A stretch of DNA of 64,000 nucleotides from positions 22,924,765 through 22,988,764 of the forward strand of contig NC_135369.1 in the NCBI RefSeq assembly GCF_049243985.1, written 5' to 3'. A program made the position numbers and the translations under genes. The DNA comes from Paroedura picta (lineage: Eukaryota; Chordata; Lepidosauria; Squamata; Gekkonidae). A model generated the notes under the pieces. The model did no database searches and was not told the DNA's origin. It saw only the letters and a list, made by a program, of their open reading frames with translations. Of this stretch, positions 11,529 through 29,500 are shown piece after piece; position 1 is the stretch's first letter; each line of letters opens with the position of its first letter.

Positions 11529-11806
11529 AGAGAGCCAGTTTGGTATAGTGGTTAGGAGTGTGGACTTCTAATCTGGCATGCCAGGTTCGATTCTGCGCTC
11601 CCCCGCATGCAGCCAGCTGGGTGACCTTGGACTGGCCACGGCACCGATAAAATTGTTCTGACTGAGCAGTGATATCAGGGCTCTCTCAGCCTCACCCATC
11701 CCACAGGGTGTCTTGTGGGGAGAGGAATGAGAATGCGACTATAAGTCGCTTTGAGCCTCCTTCAGGTAGAGAAAAGCGGCATATAAGAACCAACTCTTCT
11801 TCTTCC
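11529..11806 (+). mobile_element. tRNA-derived SINE, full length
   Basis: Box A region TTTGGTATAGTGGTTAGGAG, box B GGTTCGATTC, a tRNA-unrelated body, and a tail ending in AAGAACCAACTCTTCTTC. It is flanked by TTCCTAC on both sides, a short target duplication. It interrupts duplication copy 1 but not copy 2, so it inserted after the duplication. Confidence 0.85.
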
Positions 11807-13263
11807 TACTTGTATAGTTGGCTTATTGAGAACTACAGAGCATTGTTTACAAGATGTGTATGTGTGAGAGGCTGGCATATAAATGTTTCAGGTAAATATT
11901 GTTATTCTCCCCCCCCCCTCCAGTGTATTCTGAGTGGAATGTGCTGGTTTCCTCCTCCCCACTTTTATCCTTAAAACAAGCCTGCGAGGGAAGGTTAACA
12001 GACCCAAACTTTCTAAGTCAGCTTCATGGCCCAGCAGAGATTTGAACCTGCTTTAGTACAATTAGGAGAAAGGTCTTTTGCAATAACCTGTTTATATATT
12101 CATATGGCTGCATTTGGATGCTGTGACTGTTAACTAATGTAACAGATTAACCTTTGCTTATATATTCCCACTGTCATGATGGTCAGTTCATAGTTCAAGA
12201 AAGAGTGCTTGCACTCAAAAGCTCACGCCTTGAATAAATCTTTGTTGGTCTTAAAGGTGCCACTGGACTCTGATTTGTTTGTGCTGTTCATAAATGTACA
12301 TATTGAGAGCACATGTTATTCCCAAGGGAGAATGAATGCCTGCCACCAAATCCAAACTCCTAGTATGCCTGGCAGGTTCTCCAAAGGTACTTCTAATGAT
12401 CCTAGCCCCAAAACTACCTTCGCAGACACCATCTGCAACCTTTCTGGACTCATTAAACACGTGTATTCTAGTGATCAAATGGTATAACGCAAAAAACTCC
12501 ACAATGGGTGTACCAATATACAGGTACATATGGTCACATCTAGTTGCCCTTTTTTACCTTTTCTGCCCTTTGTAAGCTGCTTGCATTGATCTTGGTCTGA
12601 GAAACGGCAAACACTTTAGTTATGATATAAAGCTAGCACTGCCCGTGTGGCAAGACAGAAGGCAAAAGAACTTTATTATTTAAATTTATATACTGCCATT
12701 CCCAATTGGGCTCATGGCAGTTCACATAATAAAAGAATAAAAACACAATAAAACCCATAAAAAGCCATAATTACAATTACCAAAGGTGACAAGACCTCAA
12801 GCAAAAAAATAAACAAACAAAAAAAAAACAAACACCAAAGTCACCCTCTCGACCAGCCAGGGCCAGCCTTCTGACTGTCTTACTGGTGAGAGTGGGGAGA
12901 CAGATGTATTTATTAGGAGATGGACAGAAGGATTAATGAATGTAGTTAAAATAGCTGGTGAGATTTATATGCAGCCATTATAGACTTCAATCCAACTTTA
13001 ATGAGGTCTACAAAGAAACAACTTGAAAACAAGTTTGACAGCATAAAGATCAAAACAAGAAAAAAAGATTGTTTAATCCTTATGGAATTAAACAATAAAG
13101 AATGTTTTCAAACAATAAAGAATGTTTTCAAACAATGTCCTTTCTTGAGTTTTCTTTTAGTTTATTCCATTCCAAGGATGTCAGCCAGAACAGTTTACCA
13201 GATAAACTTTGTTTCTCCTCTCTTTCCCAGTCCCTGGATTGGACAGTCCTTTAATCCAATCCA

Positions 13264-13870
13264 ATATAGAAAAATTCGACCAGTTGGCTATCAAAAAAGG
13301 AATCTTTTTGTTTATGACTGTACCAATTTATTGAAAAAAGATGAATACATTCAATTGTTAATATTCAAGATATGGCTGTTAATGTCTTTTGTTATGTATT
13401 TACAAATGCTTTACTCTGAATTTGTATATTTTCTCCCAGAAATACTTGATATTGAGACATGACTCATTTAAAAGTAGGTGGTATTTAAAAGTAGTAGTAT
13501 TTACATGTGTGGTATTTCCTTAAATAAAGTATATTAGCTTTATTTAAGGAAATACCACACATGTAAATACTAGTATTTTGTAATAATTGTTCATAGATGA
13601 AACCACTGAAGAACACTGACAACGGGCTATTGAGAAAAATTTTGTTTATCCGGGACCTATTTTGGTTTGATTTATGTTTTCATGCCTATATACGTGGCAA
13701 CACGGATATGAAGATAATATCTATTGAATATTAACAACTGAATTTATTCATCTTTTTCAATAAATTGGTACAATCATAAACAAATCATAAACAAAGAGAT
13801 TACTTTTTTGATTTTTTGGTCAAATGTTTCTGTTTTGGATATTTCCATTCGACTGGCCCTCTTTCGCATG
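13264..13870. mobile_element. Fold-back retroelement-like insertion with 15-bp target duplication
   Basis: Flanked by CTTTAATCCAATCCA at 13249-13263 and 13871-13885. The outer arms (about 13290-13371 and 13716-13815) are inverted copies of each other: the left has TGTACCAATTTATTGAAAAA, the right has its inverse. A perfect hairpin lies inside (13495-13572). The target duplication length points to retrotransposition and not a DNA transposon; the family is unassigned. Confidence 0.75.
13495..13572. repeat. Perfect 35-bp inverted repeat
   Basis: Left arm 13495-13529 (TAGTATTTACATGTGTGG ...), 8-base loop, right arm 13538-13572. Arms pair without mismatch. Confidence 0.95.
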
Positions 13871-14049
13871 CTTTAATCCAATCCAGCAGGACTCTCCTGT
13901 TCATGACTAGCGGGCCTCACGTCTAGCCTATTCAGCTCCGATTAGCTACAGCACTGAGCCCAGATGGCATAAAACCTTTTTAGTAATAAAACAGCCCCAC
14001 CTATCCCCAAAGAAACCACATCAGGAAAATGGTCCAAGCAAATATCTGA

Positions 14050-14055
14050 TTTATT
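14050..14055 (-). terminator. FAU poly(A) signal
   Basis: AATAAA on the minus strand, 18 bases past the stop codon. A very short 3' UTR is usual for ribosomal protein genes, including human FAU. Confidence 0.75.
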
Positions 14056-14073
14056 AGGTAAACAGGGCGCTAT

Positions 14074-17036
<2,963 letters not shown>

Positions 17037-17139
17037 GGTTCCAGCTGTACTGACAAAGAGCAGCGATATTAAGATTTTCTACCCACTGAAGACCGGAGTC
17101 CAGGCCAGAAGGACCACCCTAGATATTCTGAAGTGGGTA

Positions 17140-17335
17140 GCCATGTTGTTCTAGGACTGATTAGTTTTGTCAGTTTACTAATGTGCCACTAATTTATCTT
17201 TTATATATATATGTGTACTCTCATGATCCTTGTTCCATTTTGTCTGAGGAAGTGTGCATGCACACGAAAGCTCATGCCTTGAATAAATCTCTGCTGGTCT
17301 TAAAGGTGCTATTGGATTCTATTTTTGTCACCCTA
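17140..17335 (+). repeat. Dispersed repeat with hammerhead-like core
   Basis: TCTGAGGAAG, then GTGTGC-AT-GCACAC, then GAAAGCTCATGCCTTG, then GGTCTTAAAGGTGC. This is the cleanest copy of the GTGTGC subtype. In FAU intron 1. Confidence 0.75.
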
Positions 17336-18032
17336 GATACTGTTCATGACAGAGGCAAGAACCACTTTCCTCCAAATGTCCAGTGTCATCAACCGGACCA
17401 GGAAAAGCCTCTCTAAACTTCGCTGAGACGTTAGGATAGTGAGAGAAAGACAAACCATTTCTGCATCTTAAGAGAAGAGATCCACTCCCAACTCTCCTTC
17501 TTAAAGGACCAAGGATCCTTATTCCTTCCTTTTAAAATGCTTCTTATCATTATATTTGCAGAATCAGAAGCCATGCTCAGCAAATAACCCCTGCTTCCCA
17601 TCTCTCCCACTGACCCACCCAAGAGCACCAGAGCCATCTCCCACACTTCCCCCACAAAAAAATCCTCACTAGAAACAGAACACATGGGTCTGAATTCTTA
17701 CTAGTTTCCCTTCAGAATTCTTTGAAGCCTCAAACTCCCAAGAGAAAGCAGCACCTAGGAGTTCAGAACTACTAACCTCTTTCCTTCACCACCATAGTTA
17801 ACTTCCCCCCACTTTCCAACACCGGGAGCCTAGGCCCATCCCCTCCTCTCTCCAAGGTTTAAACCTGCCCATTTGGACCCCAGCTCCGATTCCTCCGAAA
17901 TAAACCGAAGCCAGCAGTTCTGACTTTTAACCCCCAGCAACCTTCCTTCAAAACATTCTGACTCACCAAGCCCTGAGTCCTTCTCTTCCTTCCCCATCCC
18001 AAAGAGAACCTGGGAGTCCTTATCCACTAGGC

Positions 18033-18142
18033 CGGGGGCGGCCAAAATGTGGCTCCCCATGGACTACAGTTACCATGATCCCCTGGCAGCATGATCACTG
18101 TAGCCCCTGGCTACTTGGAGCGCCATACTTTGGCCACCTCTG
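18033..18142. mobile_element. hAT-type MITE (CAGGGGTGGC family)
   Basis: Termini CGGGGGCGGCCAAA and TTTGGCCACCTCTG. The flanking 8-mers CACTAGGC and CATTAAGT agree at 5 of 8 positions, with only transitions differing. In FAU intron 1. Confidence 0.75.
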
Positions 18143-18285
18143 CATTAAGTCCTCTCTGTGCAAGCTCAGGGACCCGTTTATCTTCACCCCGGGAAAATCT
18201 GGGGGAAGAACCGGGAAACCGCCCTCCCTCCGTTTCACCGAGCGAGTGGGTCTCGCCAATCCCGCTCCCGTCCCTTTAGCCTCAC

Positions 18286-18326
18286 CAGACGCGCAGCGTC
18301 CCAAGATGGAGGCCGGAGAGAAAAGG
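18286..18326 (-). promoter_or_regulatory. FAU non-coding exon 1 with 5' TOP start
   Basis: On the minus strand a CCTTTTCTCTCC tract is followed by GGCCTCCATCTTGGGACGC and a donor GTGAGG at 18285. A pyrimidine tract starting with C at the transcription start is the 5' TOP element that puts ribosomal protein mRNAs under mTOR/LARP1 control. The TATA-less GC-rich flank (18330-18390) fits this gene class. The exact start base is inferred. Confidence 0.7.
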
Positions 18327-19590
18327 AAACTGCCGCTGCCCCGCGCACGCAGATGAGAGAGAGGAAGGAGGAAGGGGCGGGACTTCTAATGCGCAGGCGC
18401 ACTGGGGAAGGGCCCGTTCTCGAGGATCACGCCGACCCTTCCTCACGAACACAAATTGTCAGCTTGGCGTCGTCATCACTCCGCGCAGCCACTTTTCCTA
18501 TAGAGGTAGAAAAAGGCTTAAGGGACACGCAGCGTCTGGCATTTCAGATTCAGAAATCTCCCTACATTGGCTGTCCAAAGCTTAGACGCTGAACATCCTG
18601 TTGGTCTCAAATGGGTAGCCGTGTTTGTCTGAAGTAGCAGACCAAAATCAGAGTCCAGTAGCACCTTTATTTTATTTATTTATTTATTTATTTAGATTTT
18701 TATATTTAAGACCAACAAAGATTTATTCAAGGCGCGAGCTTTCGAGTGAAAGCACTCTTCCTCTGAACTGGACTCTGAACTGGTCTGAAAGGCTCTGCCG
18801 CATCTGACTGTTCTGTTGCGGACCATCCCTTTGACACCCGCTTCTGATGGGCAGCCCGGGTCAAAAGATTTGGTGTATTTTTGTATGCATTATATTGACA
18901 CTCAACTGTGATACACGCATAGATTCAAGTGGGTAGCCGTGGGGGACTGAGGTAGCACGACAACAATTGAGTCCAATAGCACCTTTAAGACCAACAACAT
19001 ATTTTTTCAAGGCGTGAGCTTTTGGGGGCATGCACTCTTCCTCAGACTAATGAACAACCATCATAACAGTGGAAATATAAGGCAAAAGCAAATTGTGGCA
19101 AATTAGTAAACTGTGTCATAATATCCAAATTAAGTCATATGACGCCATACGATAATTCTTTGCTAAAACAGCTAATCAGCCCTTTTGAGTTCAGTTATAG
19201 TTCACAGACATGTCTGATACAGACATGCAGAGACGGCCCTAAGTACGCTCCTCTTGCTGCTGGCCCCCCTGAAGTAAAACTGCGTGGCTCTTAAAGGACT
19301 CAGGGTTTGAGTGTTGGTCTGAAGAACCCAAAAGCTCACGCCTTCAGCAGAACTTCCCGGCTCTTCAAGGTTTCCCCTGGACTCAAATTTTGTCCTGTTG
19401 CTTCAGGCCCGCCCGCACGACGACCTTTTTGAATCTGCCTTCCTGGGCAGAGGTGGCTTTCGAGTCTTACCGGGAGTTTATGCAAGGTTTTACGCTCGGA
19501 TGTTTCTATCTCTATGGCACTCCCCCCCGCCCACTTCCTGATCCTTCCCAGCGGCCACTGCGTGAAGGGACCGGGCGGGCGGGCGGGCGG
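18327..19590. promoter_or_regulatory. FAU-MRPL49 divergent intergenic region
   Basis: Region between the head-to-head genes FAU (-) and MRPL49 (+), about 1.26 kb. The FAU side (18330-18500) is GC-rich with GGGGCGGG. The middle is filled by two copies of a dispersed repeat (about 18601-18790 and 18928-19165). The MRPL49 side carries the duplicated block from 19423 and a GGGC-GGGC repeat just before the ATG. Human FAU and MRPL49 sit much closer, so repeat insertions have probably stretched a shared promoter. Confidence 0.6.
18601..19165 (-). repeat. Two dispersed repeats with hammerhead-like core
   Basis: Copies at about 18601-18790 and 18928-19165, both reverse (GGTAGCCGTG ... GACCAACAA ... 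GCACTCTTCCTC). They fill the FAU-MRPL49 spacer. Confidence 0.7.
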
Positions 19591-23471
<3,881 letters not shown>

Positions 23472-23472
<1 letters not shown>

Positions 23473-23477
23473 ATAAA
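23472..23477 (+). terminator. MRPL49 poly(A) signal overlapping the stop codon
   Basis: AATAAA begins on the last base of the TAA stop (23470-23472). If used, the 3' UTR is only about 20-30 bases. No second strong signal is seen in the next several hundred bases. Confidence 0.5.
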
Positions 23478-25985
23478 ACAGACTTGGCAAAAGGGCCTCC
23501 TATATAAAGAGTTGTTAACTGTGAAGGAATTAAACAGGAACATGTCAATATTTTACTTGCTTAAAACATTAGCTGTTTTTCTTCCTTATGGAGCTCAAGG
23601 TGGCGTATAATGTAAATAGTGTGCGTAAAATACATACTCCTAAATTGTGATTTTAGCAAATGCCCTCAATAATTTGAGGGAGGAAAAATCACAAGTATCC
23701 TTGCTTTTCGGCTAGGGCAGTGGTTCTCAACCTGGGGGTCGGGACCCCTGGATCTGGTATGCTGAATCTGATCATCTGGATGTGATTTTGTAGAGGCAAT
23801 TATTTGCGACATCTGGTCACAAGGGAGCTGGGCTTGTTTAGATACAACACAATCACCCGTCCCTCTTATGATCTTCTTGTCTTAAATGGGATGTCTTTGG
23901 CGCAGTGAACCAGCTGCATCCACTCTGCCTTCTCAGTATGAAAGCAAAAGCTGGGTATGACATAAGTCTGCATACTCAGCACTCTGACACAGGGCCACAG
24001 AAAAACATTGTTTTGGCTGTAATAGCTGACAAAAACACTAAGTCTGCAGGGCTTGCCTAACCATCAGCCCAACTCCGGTGCCCCTGCTGTCCACTTCCAC
24101 TGGGCCAAAGTCAACATCATCCTTATTCATTACTGCTTCTCTATATATTTATGAAACAGCCTGGGGGGTGGGATGTGTCCGGCTGTCCAAGTTAGAATAG
24201 GGCCAATCAGGATGCAGTCAGCTTTGCTCTGATTGGCCCTGCCCCTGCAGCTCCCGCCCTCTGTCTCTGGACTTTAGCCTCTTTGCTCTCAGATGCCTCA
24301 GTGGCTGGAGCCAGCAGCAAGTAAGGGGAGAGAGCCCTGGGGAAAGGGTCATGGTGGAGGACTTGCTAACAAGGGTCTCCGGCTGGTCCTGACTGCCTGC
24401 TAAGGAGCTCTGTCCCAGCCCTGCTAAGGAGCTGCCCAACCCCCACCCGCCCCACTTGATCTGGCTGTGAGCTGTAGCCCAAAGCCACCTTAAGCTGCCG
24501 GGCCAGGGGAGGGGGGCCCTTTTAAGGCCCGTTCTTACAAACGGGCTTTGAAGCTAGTTTGCTATAAAATCAGAGCCTCCGCAATCAAGGGCTACATACC
24601 AAGAAGTTAATGTTATTCTGAATTGTGTTATTTGACCAGTCCAGAATTCTGTAGCATTCGTGTACTTTTGTTGGCATGCTTAATGTTACTGTGACAAGTA
24701 GTAGTTATTGCCCTCTATTCTAAACAGTATAGTTAACAACTATTAATTTGGCTCTGTGTTTAAGAAAGAACCCAGCTCAGTTTAGTTGGTCAAGAGCAGT
24801 GGGGTCCAATTTTGAGAACCAGGTTTGATTCCCTGCTCCTGCACATGAAGCCAGCTGGGTTTTCTCCAGACTCTTTCAGCCCCACATAGCTCACAAAGCA
24901 TTTGCTGTGGAGAGAGGAAAGGATGTGATTATTATAAGCACCTTTGAGACTCCTTCATGTGGAGAAAAGGGGGGGGGGACCAGAACAAAAAGGCCAGAGA
25001 AAAGCTATTACTAGGCGAGATGGAACTTTCTAGTTGATAGAGTAACAGATTCAACATGAAGGTGGTGTTAAAACGCACTTTTAAATATGTGTCCCTAGTA
25101 TTCACACTCAAAACTAGGCAACTAACCCAAATACATGCGAACTATTACAAAAAAAATCCTTGGAAATGTAGATGGCTTAATTAAGCATTGTGAGTACTAC
25201 AGTTTTAAGGAGTTACAGCTTCCGTGCTGCTACCTCCCTCCGATTTATTCAACAATATAAAAATACATAGTTTTTTTCTTGGGGAATTGATGATTCCTGA
25301 GACGTGGATATTCAAGAACTGGTCAGTCTGAGCACCTGCAGTGTAATGAAGCCTCTTTTTGGCAAGTTAATGTAGATCCAAAGGCATGTTCCACTTTTGA
25401 AATGGAGCTCAAAAGTAGATGTTCCTCTCACTGCTTTAAACAAAGTTCTTGGGATGTTTATCTTGGCTCAGAGAGATCCTTATTCTCATCTCCGAAGGCA
25501 TGGTAGTTGAACATGTTATCAGCCTCATGGTCCTCCCTAGCTTTAAGAATCTGCAGTGCCTCCTACTAGGTTTAATATGGGGGAGTCACTGGGGGAGTCA
25601 CGACAACAGGACTTGGACGGAGTGCTAATCAAGATTCAGATATACGTGAAGGGAAATCCGTCATTGGTGGCCTTCTTCCAATATCTGGCACCTATAGTCA
25701 AGGAGAGTTGTATATGTGTAACATCACCGCTACATAGTTTTCACGGCTATACTCATCTGGTTGGAAACGCATGACTGAACGCTGGAAAGGGTTTGTGGGA
25801 ATTGTAGTCATGAACATCTGGAAAGCCACAGTTTGGCTGCCTCTGCTGTATTACATCTCAATAGAAATCTGGAGGATTGCTAACAAGGCTGATTTGCTGG
25901 AATGCAACCCCAGCTAAAAAAAAAAAAAAAACCAGGAAGGGGACACACAACACTTCACAGCAGCATTCCAAAATAAAAGTTACAA
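23478..25985. other. MRPL49-KATNB1 tail-to-tail spacer
   Basis: No gene seen; SYVN1, next to MRPL49 in human, is absent. It holds a truncated hAT end (23716-23750, CAGTGGTTCTCAACCTGG) and a GC-rich repeat (about 24131-24565). A tRNA-SINE (about 24768-24975, +) and a half MITE (about 25797-25860) follow. Confidence 0.7.
24131..24565 (-). repeat. GC-rich repeat family with CCAAT palindrome, copy 1
   Basis: GGGCCAATCAGG and CTGATTGGCCCTG are inverted near the left end, and ACGGGCTTTGAAGCTAGT is at the right end. It matches 27388-27760 in reverse orientation. Confidence 0.55.
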
Positions 25986-25989
25986 ACGT

Positions 25990-25995
25990 TTTAAT
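25990..25995 (-). terminator. Candidate KATNB1 poly(A) signal
   Basis: ATTAAA on the minus strand, about 570 bases past the KATNB1 stop. It is the common variant signal, and the 3' UTR between is GC-moderate and free of obvious repeats. Confidence 0.45.
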
Positions 25996-26561
25996 AAAAT
26001 TAATTATAAGTTACAGCTTCATGAACTGGAAACATCCATTTTCCAGCACCGGCGGTTCCACCGTGGAGAAAAAGCAAGGAGGAGCAGAGACGTTGGCCTC
26101 AGGTCTGTGTTCCCCTCCCGGCTCCTCCAGCCCAAGAGTTTTCCAAAGAGGCAAATGTAGCTATGTGACTGGCACAAACAGATCAGACAGGTCTGGCCCA
26201 CCCCCTTTCCTCGTGGAAATGACAAAGCCCATGAGACAACAGTAAGACTGGAAAGGGAAGGGGGCTTACAAGCAGGGCAGGGGCTGGAGGTCCCAGGCAT
26301 TCTGGTCACTGGGAACAAGGGACACTGCCCAGCTGCTGCATGCAAAAGAGGGTGGGGCTATGCTGGAGGGAGATGGAGCTTGGTTTGCAATCCAGCCTGT
26401 TAAGGCACTGAAGATGGAGCAGTGAGCTAGGGCACCCCCTTGAAGGAGTGTCCAGCTTGGACACCAAACAAAAGGACCCGACGCTGACTGGAATGGGAGG
26501 CCGTGGTCGGGAAGACGAATCCTCGGTGGTGTGTCTGCGTGGGCGGAGGAGGCAGCAGAGG

Positions 26562-29500
26562 TCACTCGAGGACAGCCATAAGGAGGTGCAGCTCGCGGAA
26601 GGCACTGCCATGGCGGCCGCTGAGCCCACATTTGTTCTTGATGATGTTGCTGATGTTCTTCAGCTGCTTGTAGCACAGACGGCACTTGTGGAGCCTGCGA
26701 AAGGGAAGAGCAGAAAGCTGCAGGGATCCTCCTAGACAGCTCTGCAGTGAGGTCGTAGGAACAAGGAATACACAGGAGCAGGTGTGCTGCCATCCTGATG
26801 GCATAGTGGTAAAGAAAATGATTCCAACCTTCATACAGTTATTTGAAATTGGCTGTACTTCTGACTAATTGACTGTATGACCCTTGGTCCTTATCAGGAG
26901 GAGAGCAGTATGTTCCTTTCCGGAATGCAGCTTCCCGGTGAGTCAGAGAGGACATACTGAGCAGAGTCAGGCCGGTCTTATCTTTTATGCACCAGGGCCC
27001 GAAGGCATGAATATGCCATTTCAATATGTAAACCTTGGGGCTGAGATTGATGCTAGGCAAAGACCCAGATCCCTGTCAGCAGTTTCTGGAAGACTGGTAT
27101 AACAGCTGTACGGTTCCTAGAAGGTGGAATGGGGAGGTAGAGACCCCTGGCTATTGGCTCATTCTGCAAGGGGCATCATCTTTCTCAGCATCCAAGGAAA
27201 GGGTATTTAACACTAAGTAATTACATTGTTCTCTGCGCAGATTTGGAGAGAACTCCCTGTGTCTATTTTTCTGCAGTAAAATAAATATTAAAAAGGCTTT
27301 CCTCTAAGATGATTAATTGGGAGCAATACACTGGGCAAAAGAACCTTAATTAGGCTGTGGGGATTTAAGCGTATTTTAAACAAACTAGGCTTCAAAGCCC
27401 GCTCCTAAGAGCAGGCTCTGAAAGGGGGGGCCCCACGGCGGCAGCCCCTGCATCCCCCGGGGACCACTCCCGCGCGGGGACTGCCTGCCCGGCCCTCCTC
27501 CCCCCTGAATCCCCGGCTTCCCTGTGTCCTCGGACCAGGCCTGGCACGTCCCCGATGCAGCAGGCCTGCTTGAAGGCCTGCAGGGAAGCTTCCTCCGCCC
27601 AGGCTGCTCCCCGCTGAACTCCAGCCCGTCTGGTAATTCGAACTCCCGAATGGCTGGAATTCTTGTCAGTCCGGGTGAGGGGTCAATCGGAAGGTGCTTT
27701 GCACCTTCCGATTGGCCCCTCACCTGGACTTGGCCCCACCCTCTTCTCTGCCCACTTAGGCCTTAACCAATTATGAATACTGCTCCTAGAGGTTTCAGGT
27801 AGCACTTTTTAGGGCTTCAGAGAGAACCCCTATACAGATACCTTAATAAAGAAAAATCCTCCACGTAGTGCTGTGAAGAGATCAGGCACATGAAGAAGGC
27901 AAAGGATTTACCCTCCAAGTATGGGAAACAGATAAAGTGGGTATCTCTCAGGGAAATCTTCTGGCTCAGTCACTCTAATTCAGTGGTTCTCAACCTGGGG
28001 TTGGGACCCCTTTTGGGGTCGAACAACCTTTTCATAGGGTCGCAGCAAGGCAAGCAGCTTGGCCGGAAGAAAGTGGGTGCCATCCACAGAACAGCCTTGC
28101 GGGGTAGATTGAGAGAGTGTTTGTCTGGAGCAGCGAGAAAAAGCGAGATTGGCATGGTGAGACAAGAGGCAGAACTGAACTGAGAAACCCCGGAAAAAAA
28201 ACAATTTATATACAACCATGAACAATGGATCTTCACACCATTGGTCAGTTTCGAGTTAATTTCTGTGAAAGAACTCTTGCATAATTTTATGGTTGGGAGT
28301 CACAACAATAGGAGGAACTGTGTTAGAGTTGCAGGATTAGGAAGGTTGAGAACCATTGATCTAGCTGAAAGGAGCCCAAAGGATTGCTCCACTTGGGCCT
28401 TGGTTGATATGCTAGAATAAGTGTGCATTTTCCTCCAGTCATATGTAGAGGTAGCAGCCACTAGGCCTACAAACGTCCTAAACACACAGCTGAGATTTTC
28501 AGACCAACAAGATGCTCCAGCAGTGGGAATCAAGCAGGTAAGAGGTCCATGCATGCGCGTTTGCACCACCGGCATGCCGGCGGCCGCGCTTCCCTCTTCC
28601 CCCCTCCCGCAGCAAGAAGCATGCCAGGCTGCGAGCTAATCGGCTGCTTCGGCGGCCAATTTCCTCGCAGCCCGGTGAGCTTCTCGCTGCGGGGGGGGGC
28701 GGGGGGGAGCCGCGGCCTGGGACTGGTTCGTGGACCGGGGGGGTTGATGTACAGGATGTCATATTACATCTGCAGGGAACCAGAAGCTTCACCCAAAGGC
28801 CTGCAAATCAGGGGAGCACGTGCAATGCCATCCAGCCTCCAGGATAATATTACCTCTCCTCTCGGGAAATGTCTACCCCCACTGATGGTGGTGCGGCAAG
28901 AATGTCTGTGATCAGAGGCAAGAAGCGCTGCAGGATCAGCTTCAGTGACGTGCAACCCGTCTGGACATAACTGTCAAGGCAACAGAGACCATCAGCAGAA
29001 ACAGAAATGTTTTCAAAAATCAACATTTGTCCTGAACAAGTGCCACAGGAGAAGGAGGAGGGGGCTCTTGTTCCAAAGCACAGGCGGCAAGGCTTGCCGA
29101 CTCTCACTGTTTAAGTCAAGGTGCAGGACGATGCTCTTTCAGACCAAATGGGGAGGGGGGCATTTCTCACCAACGTAGCCGTTGGTTGTAACAGGACTTA
29201 CCTTTCACCCATCTCCTGATTTAAAAGACAGGCAATGCACTAGAATAATCACTGTGGTGCAGAGGCTAGGGTTGGCCTAGGATCCAGGAGACCTAGGGAG
29301 TTTGGTGTTCAAGTAATTCATAGGCAGTCCACAATTAAGAAAGATCCATCTCAGAGCTTCATTTAGCTTTGGAAGCCAACCCATCTCCTGTTCCCCAAAC
29401 TCAAGCTTTCAAAAGACACTTAGGGAGGGGGGACGTCTGACACAGAATTGAAATGATGCTACAAGGTGGCATTTGTCAAGCAAGAAAAATCCTCTCGCCT

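Larger units (their letters stand above)
11139..12640 (+). repeat. Local duplication copy 1: decayed copy of MRPL49 5' region
   Basis: Matches 19423-20690 in the same orientation, at roughly 80% by eye. Matching landmarks include GAGTCTTACCGG, TGCAAGGTTTTAC, CTCTATGGCA, a shared MITE, TAGACGAACCTGA, GAACTACAGAGCAT, GGCTGGCATATAAATGTTTC, TTCATGGCCCAGCAG, ATTTGAACCTGCTTT and CTTCTAATGATCCTAGCCCC. The 270 bases that hold MRPL49 exon 1 in the other copy are absent here. A tRNA-SINE (11529-11806) and a second repeat (about 12130-12290) have inserted only in this copy. The right edge is approximate. Confidence 0.8.
12641..14049. other. Spacer between duplication copy 1 and FAU
   Basis: No gene seen. 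Reverse LINE 3'-tail sequence (about 12672-12790, ATATACTGCCATTCCCAATT) is followed by AT-rich DNA and a fold-back element (13264-13870). The 153-residue frame at 13001-13462 runs through the fold-back arm and matches no family I know. Confidence 0.65.

Noticed and set aside
11540-11620. tRNA gene
   Set aside because: Box A and box B are present but they belong to a tRNA-derived SINE with a long unrelated body; no complete cloverleaf. The same holds for the other SINE heads.
13001-13462. Small host gene with a 153-residue product
   Set aside because: The frame crosses the target duplication and arm of the fold-back element, is AT-rich and low in information, and has no recognised motif.
19390-19590. 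Longer MRPL49 N-terminus starting upstream of 19591
   Set aside because: The frame is open but has no ATG before 19591, and the upstream part is the promoter block shared with 11139-11227.
26266-26793. Minus-strand frame of 175 codons at the KATNB1 3' end
   Set aside because: Lies in the KATNB1 3' UTR and last exon in another frame; the correct frame ends at 26562 with the conserved FRELHLLM motif.
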